From Psychrobacter sp. FME6 (lineage in GTDB: Bacteria > Pseudomonadota > Gammaproteobacteria > Pseudomonadales > Moraxellaceae): a stretch of DNA of 38,456 nt. The position numbers were made by a program, and so were the translations under genes. Every line of letters starts with the position of its first letter. The first letter of the stretch is position 1. Where the stretch lies: the NCBI RefSeq assembly GCF_014861365.1, contig NZ_RRYW01000022.1, positions 1 to 38,456 on the forward strand. Direction: 5' to 3'. Under the pieces are notes generated by a model. That model searched no databases, was not told where the DNA came from, and saw only the letters and a program-made list of their open reading frames with translations. Positions 26,308 to 34,800 of the stretch are shown piece by piece.

Positions 26308-29229
26308 ATGAGTGAATTAACTCCCATGCAAGCAGCCTGCTGGTTTGGCCGTATCAGCGAATCTGAGTTTTTAGGTGGGGTGGCCGCCCATCTTTATGTA
26401 GAATTTGATGGGCAGTCAATTGATTTACAAAAGCTAGAGTCGGCCTTACAGCATATGCATTTGAGGCACTCCATCTTGAGAATGCGCCTCAGCTCAGATG
26501 GCATTCCTACTATTGCCGAATCTGTACCAAAAACCCTGCTTGAAATTGATGATTTGAGCGTGCTAACTGCCCAAAATCAAGTACAGTATTTGGAAGATAA
26601 ACGCGAGCAATGGACGCACCAGCAGCTGGATTTGACCAGTGGTCAAACGGCAAGGTACTCAGTCAGTCTTATCAATCAATCAAACTTTCGTTTGCATATT
26701 GACACGGATATGATCGCAGTCGATCCCTCTAGCTTTTGTCAGTTGATAGAAGATTTAGCGGCGTGTTATCAGGGTGTAGTCACCACTACTAAGCCCGTTG
26801 TCTGCTTTTTTGATTGGTATGAGGCAATGCAAGCAGATGCAAGCATCAAGCAGCGCCATCATAGAGACAAAACATGGTGGCGGGCGCGTCTTCCAGATAT
26901 CGCCCCAATGCCCTCATTACCAGTGAGTGATAACGCAGCAAAAACGGCGCAGAGTCATTGTCTCAGTGAGCGACTGACAAGTGTGGAGTACAAAGTGTTA
27001 CGCCAGCTGGCGCGTCAGCGAAAAATCACTTTTTCTAGCATGATGCTTGGTCTGTTCGCTTTTGCCTTGAGTCAGGCCACCCAAGATACTTTCTTTAGAC
27101 TCAATGTCCCAACCTTTTGGCGCGCGCCTGTGGTAGAGCATATTGACCAGTGTATTGGCGATTTTTCTAATTTTGTCATTGTCAATATAGACATAGCGGC
27201 AGCCAAAACCTTGGGGATGCTTTGTCAAGATGTGGCTAATCAAATGATTGAGCTGCTAGACCATGCCCATTACGCGGGTATCAATATCATGAGGGATTTA
27301 TCTCGCTATCATGGTGCTGCCCAGCAGACGCCCGTGGTGTTTACTGCCGCTTTGGATTTGCCACAAGGGGTGCTGTTTTCTGAAAATGTCAAACAAGCTT
27401 TTGGTGACATTATATGGACAACATCTCAAGGTCCGCAGGTTGCATTGGATGCTCAGGTGGTGCGCGTGGAGAATGGCGTACTGGTGAATTGGGACATACG
27501 TTTGGACACATTACCACTGGTGTGGGTCACCGTACTGTTTCACTCATTTATCGGCTTATTGAGAGAAGTCGGTCAAAATCCTGCTGTTCTTGATATGGTA
27601 TTTAATCAACTGCCCAAAAGCATTATTTATCAACCTGAGCTGCAAACCTGTCATCAAAGCGAGCAGCCAGCCAATCACAAAATCATAATGACTGACGAGC
27701 AGCCATTATCCGCGATACAAGAAGCCTATCTGCTTGGTCGTACGACGCAGATACCGCTTGGCGGCGTTGCCATGCAGGAGTTCCGTGAATACTATGGTCG
27801 TATGGATATGGCTGTGCTCAAGCAGCGCTTGACGGATATTGTTAAGCGGCATGAGAGTCTACGCACTCATATCAATGTGACCACATTGACTCAGTATGTG
27901 TGTAATGATATCTGTATCAATCTACAAGAGATTGATCTGCACCACCTCTCAGCCAAAGAAGCCACTACCTATCTACAGTCTTATCGAGAGACGTATACGC
28001 ACCAAATGTTTGATTTGCAGGGTGCGCCTTGGAACATCACGGTTTTTCATTTAACAGATGGCTTTTTGCGCCTCTTTATACGTTTTGATGCACTCATTCT
28101 TGATGGCCGTGCGATCGCGTCTTTAATGCTTGAGCTGTTTGCAGCGCCGTCTGCCACAACCACATATATGACGATGCCCACTGTGACAATAGACACGCCT
28201 GCTGAAACTGAATCTAAAGCGGCTTCTCGTGCAGTGGATATGGCTTATTGGGTACAAAAGCTGTCTAACGTTACCAATGTGCCTGCATTGCCATGGATCA
28301 GACCATTAAATGAGCTGGGCGCTGCCCATTTTGTGCGCCGCAGTTTGGTCGTACCAGCAGATACGTTTCGGCAATTGGGAAAAATTGGGGCAAAACAAGG
28401 GCTGTTCAAAAACTCTGTGATTATGGCGCTCATCCTAGAGCTGCTCTCACAAGTGCAGACACAAGTGCAGGTACAGCAATCCATCGTGGTTGCGGTGCCT
28501 GTTTTACCCTTATACACAGGGACGCTAGTCAATAACTCCACGTTTATAGCGGTTGAGTGGGCAGTTGGTACAAAAAACTTCATTCAGCAAGCTTCAAGTT
28601 TGCAAGTCGATGTGCTCGAAAGCTTACAGCATTTGTCATTTTCAGGAGTAGATTTGGCGCGATTGCTCTTTGAAAAATTCAATGCCGCACCTGTGTTGCC
28701 TATCGTGATTACCAATGGTTTGTCTTGGCCAGTTCTTACAGCAGATACGCCAATGCGTTTAGAGCGTGGATTAACCCAAACGCCGCAGGTCGCGATTGAC
28801 ATTCGCTTTACCACCCAGCGTGATGGCGCGCTCGTGTTTGATATCGATCATGTGCCCAAAGCCATTGCCACCAAGACCATTGACTGCTTGTTGCAGGCTA
28901 TCGATACCGCGATACATCAAATGGTTGCCTCACAAGCCTTTCACTTTGATGTCTCGTCATATCTGCCTGTCGCTACAGAGCAAAACGCTGATGTGACTAC
29001 CACGTTTTGTCAGCAAGCCCTATTTGATATTTACTTGGATACCATCGGTCAGGTGAGTGATACCCCTGTCGATAAAACCATGAATTTTATGACCATTGGT
29101 CTGCGTCCTCAGCACCTCAAAACCATCTCAAAGCGCCTTTATGATACTTATGCCGTGCAGCTCTCGCCAGCGCAGCTACTGCATTGCCGCGATGTGAGCG
29201 AGGTGCAGCGGCTCTTAAAGACTGGGTAG
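26308..29229 (+). CDS. basD: NRPS tandem cyclisation (Cy-Cy) protein with a degenerate carrier tail
   Basis: 973 aa. Cy1 (about 1-440) has DxxxxDxxS intact at D134, D139 and S142, plus PVVFTAALDLPQG and SQGPQVALDAQ. Cy2 (about 460-890) has D594 and D599 but Ala602 for the Ser, with LPIVITNGL and TQTPQVAIDIR. Tandem Cy proteins (VibF, AngN, BasD) condense DHB with Cys, Ser or Thr and dehydrate the amide to a thiazoline or oxazoline ring. Residues 905-970 resemble a carrier domain whose Ser site reads GLRPQHL, with Pro, so it is not modifiable. There is no adenylation domain. It is the first gene of basD-basC, divergent from basE across a Fur-box-like site. The symbol follows architecture. Confidence 0.9.
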   Translation: MSELTPMQAACWFGRISESEFLGGVAAHLYVEFDGQSIDLQKLESALQHMHLRHSILRMRLSSDGIPTIAESVPKTLLEIDDLSVLTAQNQVQYLEDKREQWTHQQLDLTSGQTARYSVSLINQSNFRLHIDTDMIAVDPSSFCQLIEDLAACYQGVVTTTKPVVCFFDWYEAMQADASIKQRHHRDKTWWRARLPDIAPMPSLPVSDNAAKTAQSHCLSERLTSVEYKVLRQLARQRKITFSSMMLGLFAFALSQATQDTFFRLNVPTFWRAPVVEHIDQCIGDFSNFVIVNIDIAAAKTLGMLCQDVANQMIELLDHAHYAGINIMRDLSRYHGAAQQTPVVFTAALDLPQGVLFSENVKQAFGDIIWTTSQGPQVALDAQVVRVENGVLVNWDIRLDTLPLVWVTVLFHSFIGLLREVGQNPAVLDMVFNQLPKSIIYQPELQTCHQSEQPANHKIIMTDEQPLSAIQEAYLLGRTTQIPLGGVAMQEFREYYGRMDMAVLKQRLTDIVKRHESLRTHINVTTLTQYVCNDICINLQEIDLHHLSAKEATTYLQSYRETYTHQMFDLQGAPWNITVFHLTDGFLRLFIRFDALILDGRAIASLMLELFAAPSATTTYMTMPTVTIDTPAETESKAASRAVDMAYWVQKLSNVTNVPALPWIRPLNELGAAHFVRRSLVVPADTFRQLGKIGAKQGLFKNSVIMALILELLSQVQTQVQVQQSIVVAVPVLPLYTGTLVNNSTFIAVEWAVGTKNFIQQASSLQVDVLESLQHLSFSGVDLARLLFEKFNAAPVLPIVITNGLSWPVLTADTPMRLERGLTQTPQVAIDIRFTTQRDGALVFDIDHVPKAIATKTIDCLLQAIDTAIHQMVASQAFHFDVSSYLPVATEQNADVTTTFCQQALFDIYLDTIGQVSDTPVDKTMNFMTIGLRPQHLKTISKRLYDTYAVQLSPAQLLHCRDVSEVQRLLKTG

Positions 29230-29324
29230 CACGCGCAACAAAGCGCTGCAAAAGAGACATGCCGCTGCTTAAAAATCAGCACTATTGAATATTGGAATCG
29301 TTTGACATTAAGGGTTTATGCACA

Positions 29325-30677
29325 ATGAATAAAAAAATTGCCGACATTATTGGTATTGGTATTGGACCCTTTAATTTGGGCTTGGCGGCATTGCTCTTAG
29401 AGCATCGTACTATTCAGGCGAAGTTTTTAGAGCGTAAGCACGAGTTTCAGTGGCATAAAGGACTGCTTTTGTCTGGTGCGACGCTGCAAGTTCCTTTTTT
29501 TGCCGATCTTGTCACGATGGCAGATCCATGTCATAGGCTGAGCTATTTAAACTATTTGCATCAGCATGACCGCTTATACCAGTTTTATTACTATGAGCAC
29601 TTTTTAATCCCGCGCGTTGAATACAATCACTATTGCCGCTGGGCCGCCACGCAGTTACCCAGCTGCCATTTTGGTGAGCATGTTGACAATGTCACTTATG
29701 ATGCCAAGCAAGATCACTTTGTCGTCGACAGTACATCAGCATCAGGAGGAAAAACACAAGGAGAGAAAAAACAGTATCGCAGCACCAATCTGGCCATTGG
29801 TATTGGTACAAGACCAAATATACCCAAATGGCTGTCCGAAAGTAATCATCCCTTGGTCAAGCATGCGGCAGAGTTTGCCTCCTTACAACAAGCCTTAGCG
29901 CAATGCCAAAAAGTGACCGTCGTTGGTTCAGGACAAAGTGCGGCTGAATGTGTACTGGCACTGCTAAGATCATTGACGCCTACGAAAGTTGCCGCAGGGG
30001 CGGGCGTTCGCTGGATCAGCCGCTCAGCAGGCTTTCATCCTATGGAATCCTCAAAGCTTGGTCAAGAGTGCTTTACACCCGCTTATATGCAGTACTTCCA
30101 AAGCCTGTCTCGAGAAAAACGCCGTGACATCTCAGGGAATCAAGGGCTGTTATATAAAGGAATCAGCTACTCAACCATCGCCGATATATATGATCTGCTG
30201 TACGAGCGTTCCATCGGTGGCAAGCCTACGGGTTTATCACTACATCCCAACTGCGAAGTAGAAGCTATTGCAAAAAATGTCCAATCAGGGGCGCTTGAGA
30301 TCAAGTGTTTGCACACGCAACTAGCGCAGCGCTTTGCCCTAGAGACAGACGCCGTGATTGCTGCTGTCGGTTATGTGCATGACTGGCCACAATGGCTGAC
30401 GCAATTAAAAGGGTCGGTACTGGCAACGGATAGTAATGAGGATTTTATAGTGCAAGAAGACTTTACGGCACTTAGGTGTGATGCAGGTTTGGGACGAATA
30501 TTTATACAAAATTCAGAAATATTCCAACAAGGGGTCGGTTCTCCAGATTTGGGTATTGGTGCCAATCGCAATGCAGTGATTATCAATCAGTTATTGGGTC
30601 GCGAGGCGTATCGCATTGCGAGCGGCACGGCTTTTCAAACGTATGGTATTCCTGAAGATGCGCTCTTAGATCGGTGA
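29325..30677 (+). CDS. basC: histamine N-monooxygenase (FAD/NADPH)
   Basis: A 450-aa flavin N-hydroxylase of the IucD/PvdA/SidA family. It should hydroxylate histamine to N-hydroxyhistamine, as BasC and AngU do. The FAD motif is GIGIGPFNLGLAALL at the N-terminus; the NADPH motif is VVGSGQSAAECVLALL in the middle; LSGATLQVPFFADLVTMADP and the C-terminal GVGSPDLGIGANRNAVIINQL blocks are typical. The open frame extends to a TTG at 29292, but the ATG at 29325 directly precedes the family N-terminus. It follows basD after 95 bp. Specificity for histamine rather than ornithine or lysine is inferred from the adjacent histidine decarboxylase. Confidence 0.92.
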   Translation: MNKKIADIIGIGIGPFNLGLAALLLEHRTIQAKFLERKHEFQWHKGLLLSGATLQVPFFADLVTMADPCHRLSYLNYLHQHDRLYQFYYYEHFLIPRVEYNHYCRWAATQLPSCHFGEHVDNVTYDAKQDHFVVDSTSASGGKTQGEKKQYRSTNLAIGIGTRPNIPKWLSESNHPLVKHAAEFASLQQALAQCQKVTVVGSGQSAAECVLALLRSLTPTKVAAGAGVRWISRSAGFHPMESSKLGQECFTPAYMQYFQSLSREKRRDISGNQGLLYKGISYSTIADIYDLLYERSIGGKPTGLSLHPNCEVEAIAKNVQSGALEIKCLHTQLAQRFALETDAVIAAVGYVHDWPQWLTQLKGSVLATDSNEDFIVQEDFTALRCDAGLGRIFIQNSEIFQQGVGSPDLGIGANRNAVIINQLLGREAYRIASGTAFQTYGIPEDALLDR

Positions 30678-30747
30678 TGACGCTTAGGGTATGTTGATCA
30701 AGATAAAGAAGTAAACCACTTATGTGTTTGGTGGTGAATCAATGGGG

Positions 30748-30780
30748 GTGCTGTCTTACTGACGATAAGCACAGTTTTTT
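30748..30780 (+). terminator. probable Rho-independent terminator after basC
   Basis: An imperfect stem (GTGCT with AGCAC, inner GTC with GAC) is followed by AG and eight T residues. It lies about 70 bp after the basC stop and would separate basD-basC from the transport genes. The bulged stem makes the strength uncertain. The rest of the gap 30678-31020 holds only the small ORF listed next and no obvious Fur box. Confidence 0.55.
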
Positions 30781-30892
30781 TTCTGTTTTTTATTATAAGT
30801 ATAGTGGGGTATGTCTGTATCGGTCTGATGATGCCGATAAGATGTGTTAAAACAGCTGAATTTTGTTAGACGGTGCCAAACATCTGCTAAGT

Positions 30893-31024
30893 ATGGCTAT
30901 ATTTACAGCGATATTTTTGTCGTTGATGACAATAGCTGTCGTTTGGCGCATCACTAACACTGCTTTGTTACCACTGACGCTTATGAGTGAAACTCTATTC
31001 TCAAGCGCAGCAGATTTTTCATGA
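30893..31024 (+). CDS. possible 43-aa membrane peptide overlapping bauD start
   Basis: ATG at 30893 opens a 43-codon frame whose TGA (31022-31024) overlaps the bauD ATG as ATGA. The product has a hydrophobic stretch at about residues 3-18 (IFTAIFLSLMTIAVVW), so it would be a single-pass membrane peptide or a leader. Neither this ORF nor bauD has a strong ribosome binding site, but the overlap is the same kind as at the other bau junctions, which suggests translational coupling. I recognise no family. It could be chance. Confidence 0.35.
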   Translation: MAIFTAIFLSLMTIAVVWRITNTALLPLTLMSETLFSSAADFS

Positions 31025-31962
31025 TATTTAGGTTATCGGTTTTATTTGCCACGTTATGTCTGGCCTCTCTTATGATTGGCACCAAACAGATAATGTGGTC
31101 GGAATTATTTTCTTTTTCTACGGACGCATGGCTGACGCTCACGGCCAGTCGTATACCACGGCTGATTGCGCTGATACTGACAGGGGTAGGGCTGTCAGTC
31201 AGTGGCGTTATTTTGCAGCATATCGTGCGTAACAAATTTGTTGAGCCTGCAACGTCAGGGGGAATGGATGCCGCCAAACTTGGCATTTTAGTGTCACTGA
31301 CGATGATTCCTAATGCGAGTACGGGCAGTAAGATGATGTTTGCGCTGGTCTTTTGTTTTGCTGCGAGTCTGATTTTTATTTATATCATCAGCCGCATTCA
31401 GCTTAAGCGTTCTGTGCTGATTCCTGTGCTTGGCTTGATGTATGGCAGTGTGCTTAGCGCCATCGCTGAGTTTTATGCCTACCAACACAATATTTTGCAA
31501 AGCATGCAAGGCTGGTTGTTGGGGGATTTTTCGCGGGTGGTTCAAGGTCACTATGAGCTGATTTATATTATCTTGCCCATTATTGTTCTCGCTTATGTCT
31601 ACGCGCATCGCTTTACGGTGGTCGGTATGGGTGAGGAGATGGCGGCCAGTTTGGGGCTGAGTTATGTCACCACTGCCGCTTTGGGTCTCATACTGGTGTC
31701 AGTGACCGTCGCCGCGTCAGTCATCACCATCGGTGCGATACCTTTTGTGGGGTTGGTCGTACCCAATTTGGTGGCATTAAAGTATGGAGAGAACCTATCG
31801 CGCACGCTGCCCATTGTGGCGCTCGGCGGCGCCTGTCTGCTGCTGCTGTGTGATGTGTTTGGCAGATTGGTCATTTATCCCTTTGAGGTGCCCATTGGTC
31901 TTACGGCAGGCGGGCTTGGTGGCGTGGTCTTCCTCATGCTGATTATGAGGGGTGTCAGATGA
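31021..31962 (+). CDS. bauD: ferric-siderophore ABC permease (FecCD family), subunit 1
   Basis: A 313-aa inner-membrane permease with about nine or ten membrane segments. Family blocks include ASRIPRLIALILTGVGLSVSGVILQ near residue 40 and the ATPase-contact loop followed by IPFVGLVVPNLVALKYG near 240. Together with the next gene it forms the channel that moves the ferric siderophore from the periplasm to the cytoplasm. The order of two permeases, ATPase, lipoprotein and receptor is that of bauD-C-E-B-A (acinetobactin) and, without the ATPase, fatD-C-B-A (anguibactin). The ATG has no clear Shine-Dalgarno, and a small ORF overlaps it. The bauC start overlaps its stop by four bases. Confidence 0.9.
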   Translation: MIFRLSVLFATLCLASLMIGTKQIMWSELFSFSTDAWLTLTASRIPRLIALILTGVGLSVSGVILQHIVRNKFVEPATSGGMDAAKLGILVSLTMIPNASTGSKMMFALVFCFAASLIFIYIISRIQLKRSVLIPVLGLMYGSVLSAIAEFYAYQHNILQSMQGWLLGDFSRVVQGHYELIYIILPIIVLAYVYAHRFTVVGMGEEMAASLGLSYVTTAALGLILVSVTVAASVITIGAIPFVGLVVPNLVALKYGENLSRTLPIVALGGACLLLLCDVFGRLVIYPFEVPIGLTAGGLGGVVFLMLIMRGVR

Positions 31963-32909
31963 CGGTAACTATAAAGTTTCGGACGATGTTTGTATTGATT
32001 ATCGTCTTGGCGCTTATTTTTTTATTCATCGGTTCAGGTTTGGATTTTGATTATTTGATTCCTAAGCGCTTGATTCGCTTGGCCACTATTATTTTGGGTA
32101 GTGTTTGCTTGGCTTTTTCAGCCATCATTTTTCAGACGATTGTGGGCAATCGGATTTTAGCGCCTTCGATCATGGGTTACGAAGCGGTCTATTTGCTATG
32201 GCAAGTGCTATTGCTCTTTTTGATGGGCACACAAGGGTTACTGTTTTTGGGAGTGAGTGGCAACTTTATAGTCTCTATCGCGTTGATGCTGGCGTATTCA
32301 TGGGCACTGCACCACGGGCTGTTTCCACGCTGTAAAAACGATGTTTACACCTTACTATTATTTGGTTTGGTACTGACCATGGTGGTTGGCACGGTGACTC
32401 AGTTTATTCAATTGCGTATCAGCCCTGGCGAGTTTTCTGTTTTTCAGGGTTTGAGTTATACCTCATTTAATCGATCTCAGCCTGAGACGTTGTTTTATGG
32501 GGTACTTGCGGTTGCAACCGCACTATGGGTTGGCCGCAAAACCTTGCCTATATTAGATGTGTTAGCTTTGGGTCGTGAGCAGGCACAATCCCTTGGGGTG
32601 AATCATACCAAGTATGTCAAAAGGTATTTGGCATTTATTGCTATTTTGGTAGCAGTGTCCACAAGCTTGATTGGCCCTACGGTGTTCATGGGGGTATTTG
32701 TTGCCAATATTGCGTATGTGCTTGCAGGCAGTAACCGCCATAAGGTCACTTTGCCGATGGCCTGCGCCATTACGCTTACTATCTTTTTAGTGGCTCAGAT
32801 TTTTGTTGAGCATGTCTTTAATTACAAAACCAGCGTCAGTATTCTTGTCAACCTTGTGGGTGGTATCTATTTTCTAGCGCTGACGGTTCGTACCAGAGGG
32901 TTTACATGA
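31959..32909 (+). CDS. bauC: ferric-siderophore ABC permease (FecCD family), subunit 2
   Basis: A 316-aa polytopic inner-membrane protein of the same family as the gene before it but clearly divergent in sequence. It has IPKRLIRLATIILGSVCLAFSAIIFQ near residue 25, the ALGREQAQSLGVNH loop that docks on the ATPase near 205, and IGPTVFMGVFVANIAYVLAG near 235. It is coupled by ATGA overlaps both to the preceding permease and to the ATPase gene. It corresponds to BauC/FatC, the second half of the heterodimeric importer. Which permease is C and which is D is assigned by gene order. Confidence 0.9.
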   Translation: MTVTIKFRTMFVLIIVLALIFLFIGSGLDFDYLIPKRLIRLATIILGSVCLAFSAIIFQTIVGNRILAPSIMGYEAVYLLWQVLLLFLMGTQGLLFLGVSGNFIVSIALMLAYSWALHHGLFPRCKNDVYTLLLFGLVLTMVVGTVTQFIQLRISPGEFSVFQGLSYTSFNRSQPETLFYGVLAVATALWVGRKTLPILDVLALGREQAQSLGVNHTKYVKRYLAFIAILVAVSTSLIGPTVFMGVFVANIAYVLAGSNRHKVTLPMACAITLTIFLVAQIFVEHVFNYKTSVSILVNLVGGIYFLALTVRTRGFT

Positions 32910-33682
32910 TTACGATTAACAATGTATATAAAAGCTATGGCAACAAAAGTGTTCTGTCCCAGATCAGTTTGGCTTTTCCTAAAGGCGGGGTGACGTCATT
33001 AATTGGCCCTAATGGGGCTGGAAAATCTACGCTATTGATGATAATGGCCAGACTACTAGAACCAAGTGGCGGTAAGGTTTTATTGGAAGGTCGTGATATC
33101 AGTGACATTCGTACTTCTGAGTACGCTCATCACGTCGCCACCCTACGTCAGTCACCTGGGTTTAATCTGCGTTTAACGGTGGAGGAGCTGATTTCTTTTG
33201 GGCGCTTTCCGTATAGCCGTGGTGCGTTGACGGCAGAAGATCGCCATATCATTGATGAAGCTATTGAGTTTTTGGCGTTAGCGCCCTTGCGTCACGCTTA
33301 TTTAGATGAATTGAGTGGTGGCCAACGGCAGATGGCTTTTTTGGCAATGACCATCGCTCAGCAAACGGATGTGTTATTACTGGATGAGCCTTTGAATAAT
33401 TTGGATATGAAGCATGCAGTACACATCATGCAAGCGCTACGGCGGTTATGTGATGAACAGGGTCGGACGGTGATTTTGGTAATTCACGATATCAATTTTG
33501 CGGCCAATTATTCAGATCATATTGTAGCATTGAAAAATGGGACACTAAGTTTTAGTGGCTCATCTGAGCAGGTGGTGACAGAAAGTAACTTAAGTGAATT
33601 GTATGATCTTGAGTTTGAGATTATTCGTAGTGAACGTGGTTGTTTATGCAACTACTTCAATTTATCAGGAGTGAGTATATGA
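32906..33682 (+). CDS. bauE: ferric-siderophore ABC transporter ATPase
   Basis: A 258-aa cytoplasmic ATPase of the FecE/FepC group that powers the BauCD permease. Walker A is GPNGAGKST (about 34-42), the Q-loop is TLRQSP, the signature is LSGGQRQMAFLA, Walker B is VLLLDEPLNNLD and the switch His is in VIHDINFA. The start overlaps the bauC stop and the TGA overlaps the bauB ATG. The anguibactin plasmid locus lacks its own ATPase, whereas the acinetobactin locus has BauE, so this gene order is closer to acinetobactin. Confidence 0.93.
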   Translation: MITINNVYKSYGNKSVLSQISLAFPKGGVTSLIGPNGAGKSTLLMIMARLLEPSGGKVLLEGRDISDIRTSEYAHHVATLRQSPGFNLRLTVEELISFGRFPYSRGALTAEDRHIIDEAIEFLALAPLRHAYLDELSGGQRQMAFLAMTIAQQTDVLLLDEPLNNLDMKHAVHIMQALRRLCDEQGRTVILVIHDINFAANYSDHIVALKNGTLSFSGSSEQVVTESNLSELYDLEFEIIRSERGCLCNYFNLSGVSI

Positions 33683-34653
33683 ATGTAAAAAAACAAGGTT
33701 GGGTATGGATGCTTGCCATCATGGCATCTATTCCTCTACAAGGCTGTGAACAAAAATCTCATGAGCCTGCAGCGTCACAGGCGCTAAAAACTCCCATAAC
33801 CATCGAGCATGAGCTTGGTACGACCGTGCTCGATCATCGTCCGCAGCGGGTTGCCGTACTTGATATGAACGAAGCTGACTTTCTAGACCAGCTTGGTGTA
33901 CCGATTGCAGGTATGGTCAAAGACTATGTGCCGCATTTTTTGGCTCAATACAAAAAAAATGCTGACATAGAGGATTTAGGTGCAATTGTTCAGCCCAATA
34001 TGGAACGCATATATGCGCTACACCCTGATCTTATTTTGATGACCCCACTACATGCGGCAAACTATGAAGAGTTGTCCGAGATTGCACCAACGCTACATTT
34101 CGATGTGAGTTTTAAAGACAGTCAGGCGCGACATGTCGAAAATGTCGAAAATCACTTATTAGCTTTGGGTAGGATTTTTGATAAAGAAGCATTGGCAAAA
34201 GAGCAGGTCGCGCAGCTAGAAGCAAGGGTACAAGACGTACAAGCAGTAACAAAGAATCGCCCAGAAAAAGCGCTGGTAGTACTGCATAATAATGGGGCTT
34301 TTAGTAATTTTGGCGTACATTCTCGCTATGGTTTTATCTTTAATGACTTAGGTGTCAAGCCTGCAAGCACACTTGAAGATACCAGTCTGCATGGTCAGCC
34401 GATTTCTAGTGAGTTTATACAGCAGGCAGATCCTGACATTATTTATATCGTTGACCGTACTGCAGTTATGGAACATCGCGCGACTATCAGTTCTAATGAT
34501 GTAAGCAATCCTTTACTGCGTCAAACCAAAGCGTGGAAAAACGGTAACGTTGTGTTTGTTGATGCCGACGCGTGGTATATAGCAGCAGCTAGTCCAACCT
34601 CATTAAACATCATCATGGACGATGTCCTCAAAGGTTATCCGTCAATTTCATAG
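33679..34653 (+). CDS. bauB: ferric-siderophore periplasmic binding lipoprotein
   Basis: A 324-aa class III substrate-binding protein (FatB/BauB type) that carries the ferric siderophore from the outer-membrane receptor to the permease. The chosen ATG at 33679 has AGGAGTGA upstream and overlaps the bauE stop; the open frame extends to 33640, but that start is inside bauE and gives no signal sequence. The N-terminus is a lipoprotein signal with LQGC, so Cys23 would be lipidated. The two lobes, with LDMNEADFLDQLGVPIAG and GAIVQPNMERIYALHPDLIL, are typical of this group. It is the last gene of the coupled bauD-C-E-B set. Confidence 0.92.
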   Translation: MNVKKQGWVWMLAIMASIPLQGCEQKSHEPAASQALKTPITIEHELGTTVLDHRPQRVAVLDMNEADFLDQLGVPIAGMVKDYVPHFLAQYKKNADIEDLGAIVQPNMERIYALHPDLILMTPLHAANYEELSEIAPTLHFDVSFKDSQARHVENVENHLLALGRIFDKEALAKEQVAQLEARVQDVQAVTKNRPEKALVVLHNNGAFSNFGVHSRYGFIFNDLGVKPASTLEDTSLHGQPISSEFIQQADPDIIYIVDRTAVMEHRATISSNDVSNPLLRQTKAWKNGNVVFVDADAWYIAAASPTSLNIIMDDVLKGYPSIS

Positions 34654-34734
34654 ATATATTCTAAGACGAAAGAGGTTTTGAACGTAGAGCCAGTAAATAA
34701 TTAAATGAGAAGCAGAAAGTTTTTTATCTAAAAT

Positions 34735-34755
34735 TATTAATGATTATTATTTGTG
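34735..34755. promoter_or_regulatory. Fur-box-like site upstream of bauA
   Basis: 34735-34749 matches the 7-1-7 Fur consensus at 11 of 14 positions, and 18 nt (34738-34755) are identical to the basE-basD site. It lies 45 bp before the bauA start, so the receptor should be iron-repressed on its own promoter. Confidence 0.7.
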
Positions 34756-34800
34756 TTTTTATTCGTATTTATATTTTTACAAAAATAAGAGGATGTTTTT

